A DNA stretch of 32,979 nt. It comes from Parvibaculum sp049671045 (GTDB taxonomy: Bacteria > Pseudomonadota > Alphaproteobacteria > Parvibaculales > Parvibaculaceae). The stretch spans positions 1 to 32,979 of the forward strand of contig NZ_JBATUH010000116.1 in assembly GCF_049671045.1 (NCBI RefSeq), read 5' to 3'. Both the position numbers and the translations under genes were made by a program. The stretch's first letter is position 1, and each line of letters opens with the position of its first letter. Positions 1 through 7,248 of the stretch are shown here, in pieces. The notes under the pieces are model-generated. The model did no database searches, was not told where the DNA came from, and saw only the letters and a program-made list of their open reading frames with translations.

Positions 1-902
1 AGGATGGTGATGAGCTTTCGCACGGTGGCGATCATGGCGAGCTTGAAGGGTTTTCCACGCGTTCTGAGGTTTTGATAGAAGCCGCCGAGAACGGGATCCC
101 TGACCTTGATGGCGCTGAGGACGGCCATGTAGGCGATATCGCGCAGATGCTTTCGCCCGCCGGCACATCGGCCGTTGCGGCCGGATGCACCTGACTGACG
201 CGCATAGGGTGCCACGCCGACAAGGGCCGCGGCGACCTTGGCGGAGACTTTTCCCAGTTCGGGCATATCGGCCAGCAAGGCCGTGGCCAGAACCGGGCCG
301 ACGCCGGTGACCCGGCAAAGCCGCGCTTGCCGCCGCCGCAACCCTGGCGTCTTCGCCAGCAGGTCCGCGATCGCGGTCTCGAGCGTGGCGATGTCCTGTG
401 CGATGGCCTGCAAGCGCGTCTCGATCATGGAGCGCACGACCGGCTCGTCAATGGTGTCGCATTGGCTGACAAGCCCGCTCTTTTCGGCCAGCAGCCGCCG
501 GCGATGGGCGGCGATCGCACCCAGCTTGCGGCGGGCTGGATCAGGCGCATAAGGCGTGAGGCAAGATCGCACCATCATCAGATAACGGGCGATCATGGCG
601 GCGTCGATCTTGTCGGTCTTGGCCAGTTGGCCGATGCCGCGGGCAAAACTGCGCACACGGGCGGGGGCAACGACATGAACCTCCAAACCCGCCGCATGGA
701 GACTGTCGGCGAGCCTGCTTTCATAGCCGCCCGAGGCCTCGAGACCGACAGCCACCGGTCCCACTTGAACGAGGCGCCGAATGAGCTGTGCGACCTCGTC
801 CGACGACGAGCCACAGCTGAAGCTTATCCCGGCCGGATGGATATGGATGTCGAAGTGGTGCTTGGAAACGTCGATGCCGACAAAGGACGGGTCGTGTATC
901 AT
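1..902 (-). mobile_element. IS110-family transposase (3' end beyond window)
   Basis: The frame opens at ATG 902 and stays open for 300 codons to the window edge, so the C-terminus is missing. A Shine-Dalgarno gggag (910-914 on the minus strand) lies 7 bases upstream. The N-terminal RuvC-like DEDD domain is visible: D11 in GIDVSKHHFD, E55 in GLEASGGYE, and D97 and D100 in AKTDKIDAAMIARY. The C-terminal Transposase_20 domain has VTGVGPVLATALLADMPELG (198-217) and the conserved serine at S237 in YARQSG. In this family the DEDD domain and the serine act together in RNA-guided recombination. IS110 proteins are usually 300-350 residues, so probably only a short tail is lost. No internal stop or frameshift is seen, so the element may be active. 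It is not flanked by other transposon genes in this window. Confidence 0.93.
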
Positions 903-1080
903 GGCCTTGCTCCCAGGCTTGTGGTGCGGGCAAAAGCCCGATCAACCGTTCGGGGTCAAAGGGAGCAGGCAGGGCCTCGCTTGACCTCGGCTGTTACAAC
1001 CAGCCCGAAAGAACGGCCTCCTGCCTGCATCAGCCGGGATGCGCATCCCGGCTGATGCTCCAAGTAAAACACAACCCGTC
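903..1080 (-). ncRNA. Candidate IS110 left end with bridge-RNA region
   Basis: This is the non-coding stretch immediately 5' of the transposase start. In IS110-group elements the left end in this position encodes the bridge RNA. Read on the minus strand it holds a perfect 32-bp palindrome (1027-1058), then near-complementary arms gcaggcaggaggcc (1014-1027) and ggccctgcctgc (966-977). These arms enclose an inner hairpin ggctg/cagcc, and a separate small hairpin cgggc-aaaa-gcccg lies at 927-940. Stems with large internal loops are what bridge RNAs look like. The RNA ends, the guide loops and the exact element boundary cannot be fixed from one copy. The call rests on position and folding potential only. 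Confidence 0.45.
1027..1058. repeat. Perfect 32-bp palindrome
   Basis: The half gcatcagccgggatgc (1027-1042) is followed without spacer by its exact reverse complement (1043-1058). It lies about 125 bp upstream of the transposase start. It may be part of the IS left end, the first stem of the bridge RNA, or a REP-like target into which the element inserted. Confidence 0.85.
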
Positions 1081-1086
1081 CACACA

Positions 1087-1205
1087 AGCCCGGGGTGACG
1101 GAGAGTGTGGAGCGGCCAAGATGGACCCCGGGTCGAGCCCGGGGTGACGGCAGCGTTTGAGGCGCGGTCCTTGTCTCATTCGTCATGCCGGACTTGATCC
1201 GGCAT
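1087..1205. repeat. REP-like palindromic repeats
   Basis: The 15-mer agcccggggtgacgg occurs twice (1087-1101 and 1136-1150). Two short palindromes follow the general pattern of interspersed repeats common in alphaproteobacteria: accccggg-tcgag-cccggggt (1125-1145) and atgccgga-cttga-tccggcat (1185-1205). A decayed relative of the first unit begins cggccaagatg at 1591. The block lies between the IS110 element and the GIY-YIG gene. No other gene is seen in the 367 bp from 903 to 1269. Confidence 0.6.
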
Positions 1206-1269
1206 CCATCTTCCTTCGCTATTGCGATTGAAGTCTGGACGCGGACCGATCAGGCGACGGGGAGGTGTG

Positions 1270-1566
1270 ATGGGGGCAAGAGGCGGCTGGGTTTACATCA
1301 TGACCAACAGGCCGCGCGGCACGCTCTATGTCGGCGTGGCTTCAGACATTGCGCGGCGCGCTTTTGAACACAGGCAGGGCGCGATCGCGGGATTCACGAA
1401 GCGCTATGGCCTCTCACGGCTCGTCTACATGGAAAGGCATGAGGAGATCGAGGCGGCGATTGATCGGGAGAAGAAGATCAAGAACTGGCCACGAGCTTGG
1501 AAAATTGACCTGATTTTGTCCGTCAATCCGTATTGGGAGGATTTGTACGAGGTGCTTCAAGCGTGA
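1270..1566 (+). CDS. GIY-YIG nuclease family protein (YhbQ/UPF0213-like)
   Basis: This 98-residue single-domain protein carries the GIY-YIG signature as WVYIMT followed by LYVGV, then an Arg-rich helix (DIARRAFEHR) and a late conserved Glu in AIDREKKIK. These are the parts of the GIY-YIG active site. Stand-alone members of this size resemble E. coli YhbQ; their substrates are mostly unknown. A TTG-initiated form could start 16 codons earlier. ATG 1270 was chosen because ggaggt lies a few bases upstream (1261-1266) and the GIY domain begins directly after it. The gene is isolated, bracketed by REP-like sequence at 1087-1205 and a decayed copy near 1591, and sits next to an IS element. That suggests an accessory gene. 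Confidence 0.85.
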   Translation: MGARGGWVYIMTNRPRGTLYVGVASDIARRAFEHRQGAIAGFTKRYGLSRLVYMERHEEIEAAIDREKKIKNWPRAWKIDLILSVNPYWEDLYEVLQA

Positions 1567-1591
1567 TGGTCGCCGCGCCTGCCTCGCTTGC

Positions 1592-1627
1592 GGCCAAGAT
1601 GCAGCCGGGTTCGAGTCCTGGGTGCAG
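1592..1627 (+). repeat. Decayed REP-like repeat copy
   Basis: The segment beginning cggccaagatg resembles 1113-1150 in the same orientation: a shared start, then a degenerate version of the ccgggtcgagcccggggt core. It places the GIY-YIG gene between two directly oriented, diverged repeat units. Confidence 0.4.
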
Positions 1628-1698
1628 AGCCACTTGCGCCCTGCCTGTCGCCCTGGACCACGGCACGAAGGCCGGGGCGATGGGGGCGGGGACGTGCG

Positions 1699-3612
1699 TC
1701 AGTCCGCGGTCATGGCCTCGTCATAGGCGGTGCTGGCGTCGAGCCACTCCTCCTCGGCGCGGGCGAGTGCCTTCAGCGCGTCGGCGCGGAGCTTGGCGAG
1801 GCGGGCGGCCTCGTCGGGTTTGCCATCGAAGGTACCGGGATCGGCAAGCTGCGCGTCCAGCCGCGCGACCTCGGCCTGAAGCCGCTCCATCTCGCGCTCG
1901 CTCGCCTGAATCTTTTTCTTCAGCGGCGCGAATTGCTCGCGCTTCTGCGCGGCGAGGCGGCGGGCTTCCTTCTTGTCGATCTGGGGCTTCGGCGCGGATG
2001 CCTCGCTCTCCTCGTCTGCATCGGCCGTGAGCGGCCGCACGCGGCGCGCGGGATCGAGAAGCCAGCGGCGATAATCGTCGAGGTCGCCGTCATAGGAGCT
2101 GACAGCGCCATCGGCCACGAGCCAGAGCCTGTCGGCGCAGGTTTCGACGAGATGCCGGTCATGGCTGATGAGGATGATCGCGCCGTCATATTCGTTGATG
2201 GCCATGACGAGCGCCTCGCGGCTGTCCACATCGAGATGGTTCGTCGGCTCGTCGAGAATGATGAGATGCGGCTTGTGAAAGGTCTGGATGGCAAAAAGCA
2301 GCCGCGCCTTCTCGCCGCCGGAGAGCTTCTCGACCCTTGTGTCAGCCTTGTCGGCGCCGAAGCCGTAGGAGCCCGCCATGGCGCGCACCTGCGCCTGCGT
2401 CGCATCGGGCATCAGCTCGCGGAAATGTTCGTAAGGCGTCTCGCCCATCTTCAGTTCGTCGAGCTGGTGCTGGGCGAAATAGGCGATGCGGAGCTTCTTC
2501 GAGACGTATTTGTGGCCGCCGGAAACCTGAAGCCGGTCACAAAGGAGCTTGGCAAAGGTCGACTTGCCATTGCCATTGGCGCCGAGAAGCGCGATGCGGT
2601 CGTCCTGATCGATGCGAAGATCGAGACCTTTCAGCACGGGCTTTTCCGGCTCGTAGCCGACGGCGGCATGTTCGAGGCGGATGATGGGCGAGGCGAGCGG
2701 CTTTTCCGGCGCGGGGAAGCGGAAGGGCATCACGCGCTCCTGCAGGATGTCCGCGATGGGCTCCATCTTCGCCAGCGCCTTGAGGCGGCTTTGCGCCTGC
2801 CGCGCCTTCGACGCCTTGGCGCGGAAGCGCTCGACAAAGCTCTCCATGTGCCGGCGCTGGTCTTCCTGCTTCCTCTTCATGGCGAGCTGGAGCGCCAGCT
2901 TCTCGCGCCGCGTGCGGTCGAAGCGGTCGTAATTGCCGCTATAGAGCGTGAGCTTCTTGTTCTCGAGATGCAGGATGCTCTCCGCGACATTGTTCAGCAG
3001 GTCGCGGTCGTGGCTGACGATGAGCACGGTGAAGGGATAGGAGCGCAGATAGTCCTCGAGCCAGATCGTGCCTTCGAGGTCGAGATAGTTGGTCGGCTCG
3101 TCGAGCAGCAGCAGATCGGGTTCGGAAAAGAGCACGGCCGCGAGCGCGACGCGCATGCGCCAGCCGCCGGAAAAATCGGAACAGGGCCGCGCCTGCGCCG
3201 CCTCGTCGAAGCCGAGGCCGGCAAGAATGGAGGCGGCCCGCGCCGGCGCCGCATGGGCGCCCATATCGGCAAGGCGCGTGTGGATCTCGGCGATCCTGTG
3301 CGCATCCGTCGCATGTTCGGCCTCGGCGAGCAGGGCCGCGCGCTCCTCATCCGCCGCGAGAACCGTGTCGAGGAGGGAGGTCGGGCCGGCAAGAACCTCC
3401 TGCCGGACCATGCCGACGCGCCAGTTCTTCGGGTAGCTGATGCCGCCGGTTTCCGGCTGGAGTTCGCCGGTAATGACCTTCAGCAGCGTCGATTTGCCGG
3501 TGCCGTTGCGGCCCACAAAGCCGACCTTCTGCCCCGGAGGCACGGCGGCCGTCACGCGGTCGAGCAGTAGGCGCCCCTCCATCCGGAAGGTGAGATCGTT
3601 GATATGCAGCAT
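1699..3612 (-). CDS. ABC-F family ATP-binding protein (YheS-like)
   Basis: This 637-residue soluble protein has two ABC ATPase domains and no membrane segments. Domain 1 has Walker A GRNGTGKST (34-42), signature FSGGW (147-151) and Walker B LLLLDEP (167-173). Domain 2 has Walker A GANGNGKST (344-352), signature LSGGE (430-434) and Walker B IILDEP. Between them is the charged helical linker typical of ABC-F proteins (about 235-290). The C-terminus (from about 545) is a Lys/Glu-rich predicted coiled coil. The FSGGWRMR form and the length match the YheS branch. ABC-F proteins act on the ribosome, for example in relieving stalled translation; this member's exact role is not shown. No strong Shine-Dalgarno is visible before ATG 3612. 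It is divergent from ndk. Confidence 0.93.
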   Translation of the reverse strand: MLHINDLTFRMEGRLLLDRVTAAVPPGQKVGFVGRNGTGKSTLLKVITGELQPETGGISYPKNWRVGMVRQEVLAGPTSLLDTVLAADEERAALLAEAEHATDAHRIAEIHTRLADMGAHAAPARAASILAGLGFDEAAQARPCSDFSGGWRMRVALAAVLFSEPDLLLLDEPTNYLDLEGTIWLEDYLRSYPFTVLIVSHDRDLLNNVAESILHLENKKLTLYSGNYDRFDRTRREKLALQLAMKRKQEDQRRHMESFVERFRAKASKARQAQSRLKALAKMEPIADILQERVMPFRFPAPEKPLASPIIRLEHAAVGYEPEKPVLKGLDLRIDQDDRIALLGANGNGKSTFAKLLCDRLQVSGGHKYVSKKLRIAYFAQHQLDELKMGETPYEHFRELMPDATQAQVRAMAGSYGFGADKADTRVEKLSGGEKARLLFAIQTFHKPHLIILDEPTNHLDVDSREALVMAINEYDGAIILISHDRHLVETCADRLWLVADGAVSSYDGDLDDYRRWLLDPARRVRPLTADADEESEASAPKPQIDKKEARRLAAQKREQFAPLKKKIQASEREMERLQAEVARLDAQLADPGTFDGKPDEAARLAKLRADALKALARAEEEWLDASTAYDEAMTAD

Positions 3613-3635
3613 GCGCGGCTACTTATCACAGGCCG

Positions 3636-3664
3636 TTGCCGTCGTCATTAAGGGCGGCTATAAC
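3636..3664 (+). promoter_or_regulatory. Sigma-70-type promoter for ndk
   Basis: A -35 TTGCCG (3636-3641) and a -10 TATAAC (3659-3664) are separated by 17 bp. Transcription would begin near 3671 and give a leader of about 37 nt to the ndk start. Found by eye. Confidence 0.55.
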
Positions 3665-3707
3665 CCCGCGCGAAATCCCTGAACCTCATGAATTAGGAAG
3701 CTCTCGC

Positions 3708-4130
3708 ATGGCGCTGGAACGGACTCTCTCGATCATCAAGCCGGACGCGACCCGGCGTAACCTCACCGGCAAGATCGTCGACCGGTTCGAAAGCGCGGGC
3801 CTGCGCGTCATCGCCTCGAAGCGCCTCTGGCTCTCCAAGGCCCAGGCCGAAGGCTTCTACGCCGTCCACAAGGAGCGGCCCTTCTTCAACGATCTCGTCG
3901 CTTTCATGATCTCGGGCCCGGTCGTGGTTCAGGTTCTGGAAGGCGAGAATGCCATCGCGAAGAATCGCGAGATCATGGGCGCGACCAACCCGGCCAACGC
4001 GGCCGAGGGCACAATCCGCAAGGATTTCGCCGAGTCGATCGAGGCGAATTCGGTGCATGGCTCCGACGCTCCGGAAACGGCCGCTCAGGAGATCTCCTAT
4101 TTCTTCTCGGGCATCGAGATCGTCGGCTGA
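3708..4130 (+). CDS. ndk: Nucleoside diphosphate kinase
   Basis: This 140-residue protein has the usual bacterial Ndk length. The enzyme moves the gamma phosphate of ATP to other nucleoside diphosphates through a phosphohistidine, keeping NTP and dNTP pools balanced. The catalytic His is H117 in NSVHGSD, and the N-terminal ERTLSIIKPDA and the C-terminal SDAPETAAQEISYFF are family hallmarks. ATG 3708 fits the family N-terminus and has taggaag 7 bases upstream. An in-frame upstream extension to 3636 would read through the promoter and was rejected. It has its own promoter and terminator and is convergent with purN. Confidence 0.97.
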   Translation: MALERTLSIIKPDATRRNLTGKIVDRFESAGLRVIASKRLWLSKAQAEGFYAVHKERPFFNDLVAFMISGPVVVQVLEGENAIAKNREIMGATNPANAAEGTIRKDFAESIEANSVHGSDAPETAAQEISYFFSGIEIVG

Positions 4131-4153
4131 TCCGGCACTATCGGAATTCGGAA

Positions 4154-4186
4154 AGCCCCGCTGGAAACGGCGGGGCTTTTTGTTTT
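4154..4186 (+). terminator. Intrinsic terminator of ndk
   Basis: Stem agccccgc (4154-4161) pairs with gcggggct (4170-4177), followed by a T-rich tract to 4186. It lies 23 bp after the ndk stop. Facing purN it has only a short U run, so it may help weakly in that direction. Confidence 0.9.
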
Positions 4187-4207
4187 GTCCCCGGGGTCCA
4201 GCTTTGC

Positions 4208-4855
4208 CTAATGGCCCGCCGGAACGAAGAGGGGCGCCTGCGCGCCTGCGTCCTCGCCGTCGATCAGCACACGCTCGTCGACGATCCGTGTGCGGCCCTC
4301 GGCGACGAGGCGGAGCGCCATCGGGTAGAGCCGGTGTTCGGCCGCAAGCACGCGATCGGCGAGGCGATCCACGGTGTCGCCGGGAATGACGGGCACGGCG
4401 GCCTGCGCGATGATCGGCCCCTCATCCATGGCCGGCCGCACGAAATGCACGGTACAGCCGGTGATCCTGCATCCCGCCTCGAGCACGCGCTCATGGACAT
4501 GCAGGCCCTTGAAGGCCGGGAGGAGCGAGGGATGAATGTTGAGCTGCCGGTCGCGCCAGGCATCGACGAAACCATCCGACAGAATGCGCATGAAGCCCGC
4601 GTTGCAGACGAGATCAACGCCGGCCCGGCGAAGCGTGGCGTCGAGTTCGGCATCGAAGGCCTCGCGCGAAGGGTAGTCGCGGTGGCTGATGACCTCGGCC
4701 GGGATGCCCGCGTTCCGCGCGATGGCGATGCCGCCGGCATCCGCCTTGTTCGAAATGACGGTGACGATCTCGGCGGGGAAATCAGCCACCTTCGTCGCCT
4801 CGATCAGCGAGGCGAGATTGGAGCCGCGCCCCGAGATGAGAACGCCGACCCTCAC
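4208..4855 (-). CDS. purN: Phosphoribosylglycinamide formyltransferase
   Basis: This 215-residue folate-dependent GAR transformylase of purine synthesis moves a formyl group from 10-formyl-THF to GAR. The catalytic triad fits the E. coli numbering: N106 and H108 in LNIHPSLLPAFKG and D144 in AMDEGPI. The N-terminal GVLISGRGSNL is the phosphate-binding loop. The start is GTG 4855, whose last two bases are the first two of the purM stop (GTGA overlap). That start gives the normal length. A longer frame reaching 5095 merely shadows purM. The overlap indicates translational coupling with purM. Confidence 0.95.
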   Translation of the reverse strand: MRVGVLISGRGSNLASLIEATKVADFPAEIVTVISNKADAGGIAIARNAGIPAEVISHRDYPSREAFDAELDATLRRAGVDLVCNAGFMRILSDGFVDAWRDRQLNIHPSLLPAFKGLHVHERVLEAGCRITGCTVHFVRPAMDEGPIIAQAAVPVIPGDTVDRLADRVLAAEHRLYPMALRLVAEGRTRIVDERVLIDGEDAGAQAPLFVPAGH

Positions 4856-5949
4856 GCCAGACTGCCCAGCGCGCCTTCGATGACGACGCGCGGTTCCTCG
4901 TCCCTGCGCTCGCGCAGCGTGCCGATGCGATAGACGGTTTCGCCCTCGGCGGCGAGCACGCGCGCGACTTCGGCCGCGCGATCCTCCGCCGCGACCACGA
5001 CCATGCCGATGCCGCAATTGAAGGTGCGGCCCATTTCCGCTTCCTCGACGCCGCCGAGCTTCATCACCCAGCGGAAGACATCCGGCATCCGCCATGAGGC
5101 GCCGTCGATCTGGGCGGCGAGCCCCTCGGGCAGCACGCGCGGAATGTTCTCGACGAAGCCGCCGCCGGTGATGTGGGCGAGCGCCTTGATGGCGCCCGTC
5201 TCGCGGATCGCCTTCAGCACGCTGCGGACATAGATGCGCGTCGGCGTCAGCAGCGCCTCGCCGATGGTGACGCTGCCATCCTCGACATGGGGGAAGGGCG
5301 CGTCATAGCTGAGGCCGTGATCGGCGACGATGCGGCGGACGAGCGAATAGCCGTTGGAGTGGAAGCCGGTGGAGGCAAGGCCGATGAGCACGTCGCCCGC
5401 GCCGACATCGCGGCGGGGAAGGATCTGGTCGCGCTCGACCGCGCCGACGGCGAAGCCCGCAAGGTCGTAATCGCCCTTGGCGTACATGCCGGGCATCTCA
5501 GCCGTCTCGCCGCCAATGAGGGCGCAATTGGCCTGCCGGCAACCCTCGGCGATGCCGGAGATGACGGCGGTGGCCTCGTCGACGTCGAGCTTGCCGGTGG
5601 CGAAATAGTCGAGGAAGAAAAGGGGCTCCGCGCCCTGCACGACGAGATCATTGACCGACATGGCGACGAGGTCGATGCCGACCGTATCGTGAATGCCCGC
5701 CTCGATCGCAACCTTGAGCTTGGTGCCGACGCCATCATTGGCGGCTACGAGGACGGGGTCCTTGTAGCCCGTGGCCTTGAGGTCGAAGAGGCCGCCGAAA
5801 CCGCCAAGTTCCGCATTCGAGCCCGAACGGCGGGTCGACTTGGCCAACGGGGCGATGGCCCGGACGAGGGCATTGCCCGCGTCTATATCCACACCGGCCT
5901 GCGCGTAGGTGTAGCGATTGGGGCGATCCTTGCTGGGGCTGTCGGCCAT
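4852..5949 (-). CDS. purM: Phosphoribosylformylglycinamidine cyclo-ligase (AIR synthetase)
   Basis: This 365-residue enzyme performs the ATP-dependent ring closure of FGAM to AIR, the fifth step of purine synthesis. Visible features are YAQAGVDIDAGN (15-26), the nucleotide-binding NDGVGTKLK (71-79), the GGETAEMPGMY segment and TGGGFVENIPRVLP near two-thirds of the chain. E. coli PurM is 345 residues. ATG 5949 begins MADSPSKDRPNRYTYAQAG; the frame continues upstream to 6129 without family similarity, so that extension was rejected. It overlaps the downstream purN by 4 bp. The two steps flank purL/purQ chemistry in the pathway, and purMN pairs are common. Confidence 0.95.
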   Translation of the reverse strand: MADSPSKDRPNRYTYAQAGVDIDAGNALVRAIAPLAKSTRRSGSNAELGGFGGLFDLKATGYKDPVLVAANDGVGTKLKVAIEAGIHDTVGIDLVAMSVNDLVVQGAEPLFFLDYFATGKLDVDEATAVISGIAEGCRQANCALIGGETAEMPGMYAKGDYDLAGFAVGAVERDQILPRRDVGAGDVLIGLASTGFHSNGYSLVRRIVADHGLSYDAPFPHVEDGSVTIGEALLTPTRIYVRSVLKAIRETGAIKALAHITGGGFVENIPRVLPEGLAAQIDGASWRMPDVFRWVMKLGGVEEAEMGRTFNCGIGMVVVAAEDRAAEVARVLAAEGETVYRIGTLRERRDEEPRVVIEGALGSLA

Positions 5950-6156
5950 GAATGAACGGGTCCGGGTTGGGAGGATTCGAATTCGGCCACAAAACACCCG
6001 AAAACGCCCGTATAAGCAAGGGACTCGCGCGGGAAAAGCGGCCGGGCCGAAAAAGCGGCTGTCCCCGCTTCGCGGCGCCCGTGCGATACTATAGTCTGCG
6101 GCGCGGGCAGGGTCTTCCTGCCGGGCCAAAAGTGATTGGGATCAAGGGCCTATCGG
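5950..6156. promoter_or_regulatory. Divergent intergenic region purM / DUF2066
   Basis: This 207-bp region separates divergent genes. A -10-like TATAGT (6090-6095) faces the DUF2066 gene, and tgcttatacgg on the minus strand (near 6010) could be a -10 for purM. Neither has a convincing -35. A short hairpin ggcagg/cctgcc lies at about 6107-6122 in the leader. Confidence 0.3.
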
Positions 6157-7236
6157 ATGAAAACGGCATCTCGGTTTATGGCGGCGGCGGCTTTTGCATG
6201 GGCGATCCTCGCTGGCGGGGGCGCTGGGGCGGCCGATCTCTACACCGTTCGCGGCGTCCATGTGGACGAGACGGCGAAGAGCGCGGCGGCGGCCCGGACC
6301 GTTGCCCAGGCCAATGGCCAGCGGCAGGCGCTCGTCCAGCTTCTGAAGCGTCTCACCCTGCCGGAGGACTGGGCGGCCCTGCCGCAGGTCGATGACAGGA
6401 CGGCGCAGGACGCCGTTCGCGGCTTTCAGGTGGCGAGCGAGAAGGCCAGTTCCACCCGCTATATCGCCGACCTCAATGTGAGCTTCCAGCCCGATGCCGT
6501 GCAGCGGCTGCTGCGCGCCCGAAATATTCCCTTCGGCGAAACGCAGGCAAAGCCCGCGCTGCTGCTCGCCGTCCTCGATATGGGCGGCTCGCGCATGCTG
6601 TGGGAGGACAGGAACCCCTGGCGCGATGCCTGGGCCGCGTCCGACCTTGCGGATTCGATGACGCCGCTCATCATGCCGCTCGGCGATGTTCAGGAATTCT
6701 CCCTGGTGACGCCGCAGCAGGCGATATCAGGCGACCGGGCGGCGCTCGCCGCGCTGGCCGCGCGCTACGGCACCGACGAGGTCGTCGTCGCCCATGCGGT
6801 CGCAAACCCGGAAGGGACGAAGATCGACGTGACCGCCACCCGCTATGGCGCGCAGTCCGCAGCGCCCATCAGCCGGAGCTATCAGGCGACGACGCAAGGG
6901 CCCGATGCCTTCTCCGACATGGCCCGAGGGGCCGCCACGGACCTTCTGCTCGCGCTTGGCGCGGACTGGAAGCGCGCGATCGTGGTGCGCGACGGCGAGG
7001 CGGCGCAGCTTACCGCCTCGGCGCATTACGCGACGCTCGAACAGTGGGAAGCCATCCGCAGAGGGCTTTCGACCGCGCCGCTGGTCAAAGGGCTCCAGGT
7101 TGAAGGCATCGCCGCGACCGGCGCCGAGGTCGAGATCAGCTATCGCGGCACGCCGGAAAAGCTCGCCCTGTCGCTCGCCCAGTCGAACATTGCGCTCACG
7201 CAAGATGGCGATGGCTGGTCGCTGCGTCTGAGATAG
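6157..7236 (+). CDS. DUF2066 domain-containing exported protein
   Basis: This 359-residue protein of unknown function matches the DUF2066 family by overall pattern. The N-terminus MKTASRFMAAAAFAWAILAG, ending GGGAGAADLY, is a clear Sec signal peptide, so the protein is periplasmic or outer-membrane associated. No catalytic motif is recognised. ATG 6157 was chosen because it starts the signal peptide directly. A TTG at 6136 would only add seven residues. It is followed after 12 bp by the AI-2E family gene and then hdaA, a gene order shared by many alphaproteobacteria. That suggests one transcript. Confidence 0.8.
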   Translation: MKTASRFMAAAAFAWAILAGGGAGAADLYTVRGVHVDETAKSAAAARTVAQANGQRQALVQLLKRLTLPEDWAALPQVDDRTAQDAVRGFQVASEKASSTRYIADLNVSFQPDAVQRLLRARNIPFGETQAKPALLLAVLDMGGSRMLWEDRNPWRDAWAASDLADSMTPLIMPLGDVQEFSLVTPQQAISGDRAALAALAARYGTDEVVVAHAVANPEGTKIDVTATRYGAQSAAPISRSYQATTQGPDAFSDMARGAATDLLLALGADWKRAIVVRDGEAAQLTASAHYATLEQWEAIRRGLSTAPLVKGLQVEGIAATGAEVEISYRGTPEKLALSLAQSNIALTQDGDGWSLRLR

Positions 7237-7248
7237 AGGGGCCGCCCC

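Noticed and set aside
327..1055. Plus-strand frame of 242 codons
   Set aside because: It is antisense to the IS110 transposase, whose own frame has catalytic motifs and a Shine-Dalgarno. The protein has no recognisable family pattern.
1588..3570. Plus-strand frame of 660 codons
   Set aside because: It lies opposite the ABC-F gene. Long antisense frames are common in GC-rich DNA, and its composition (His, Arg and Leu rich) lacks domains.
4856..5095. N-terminal extension of purN
   Set aside because: These codons read the purM gene in another frame and give an Arg/Gly-rich sequence. GTG 4855 gives the family length and numbering.
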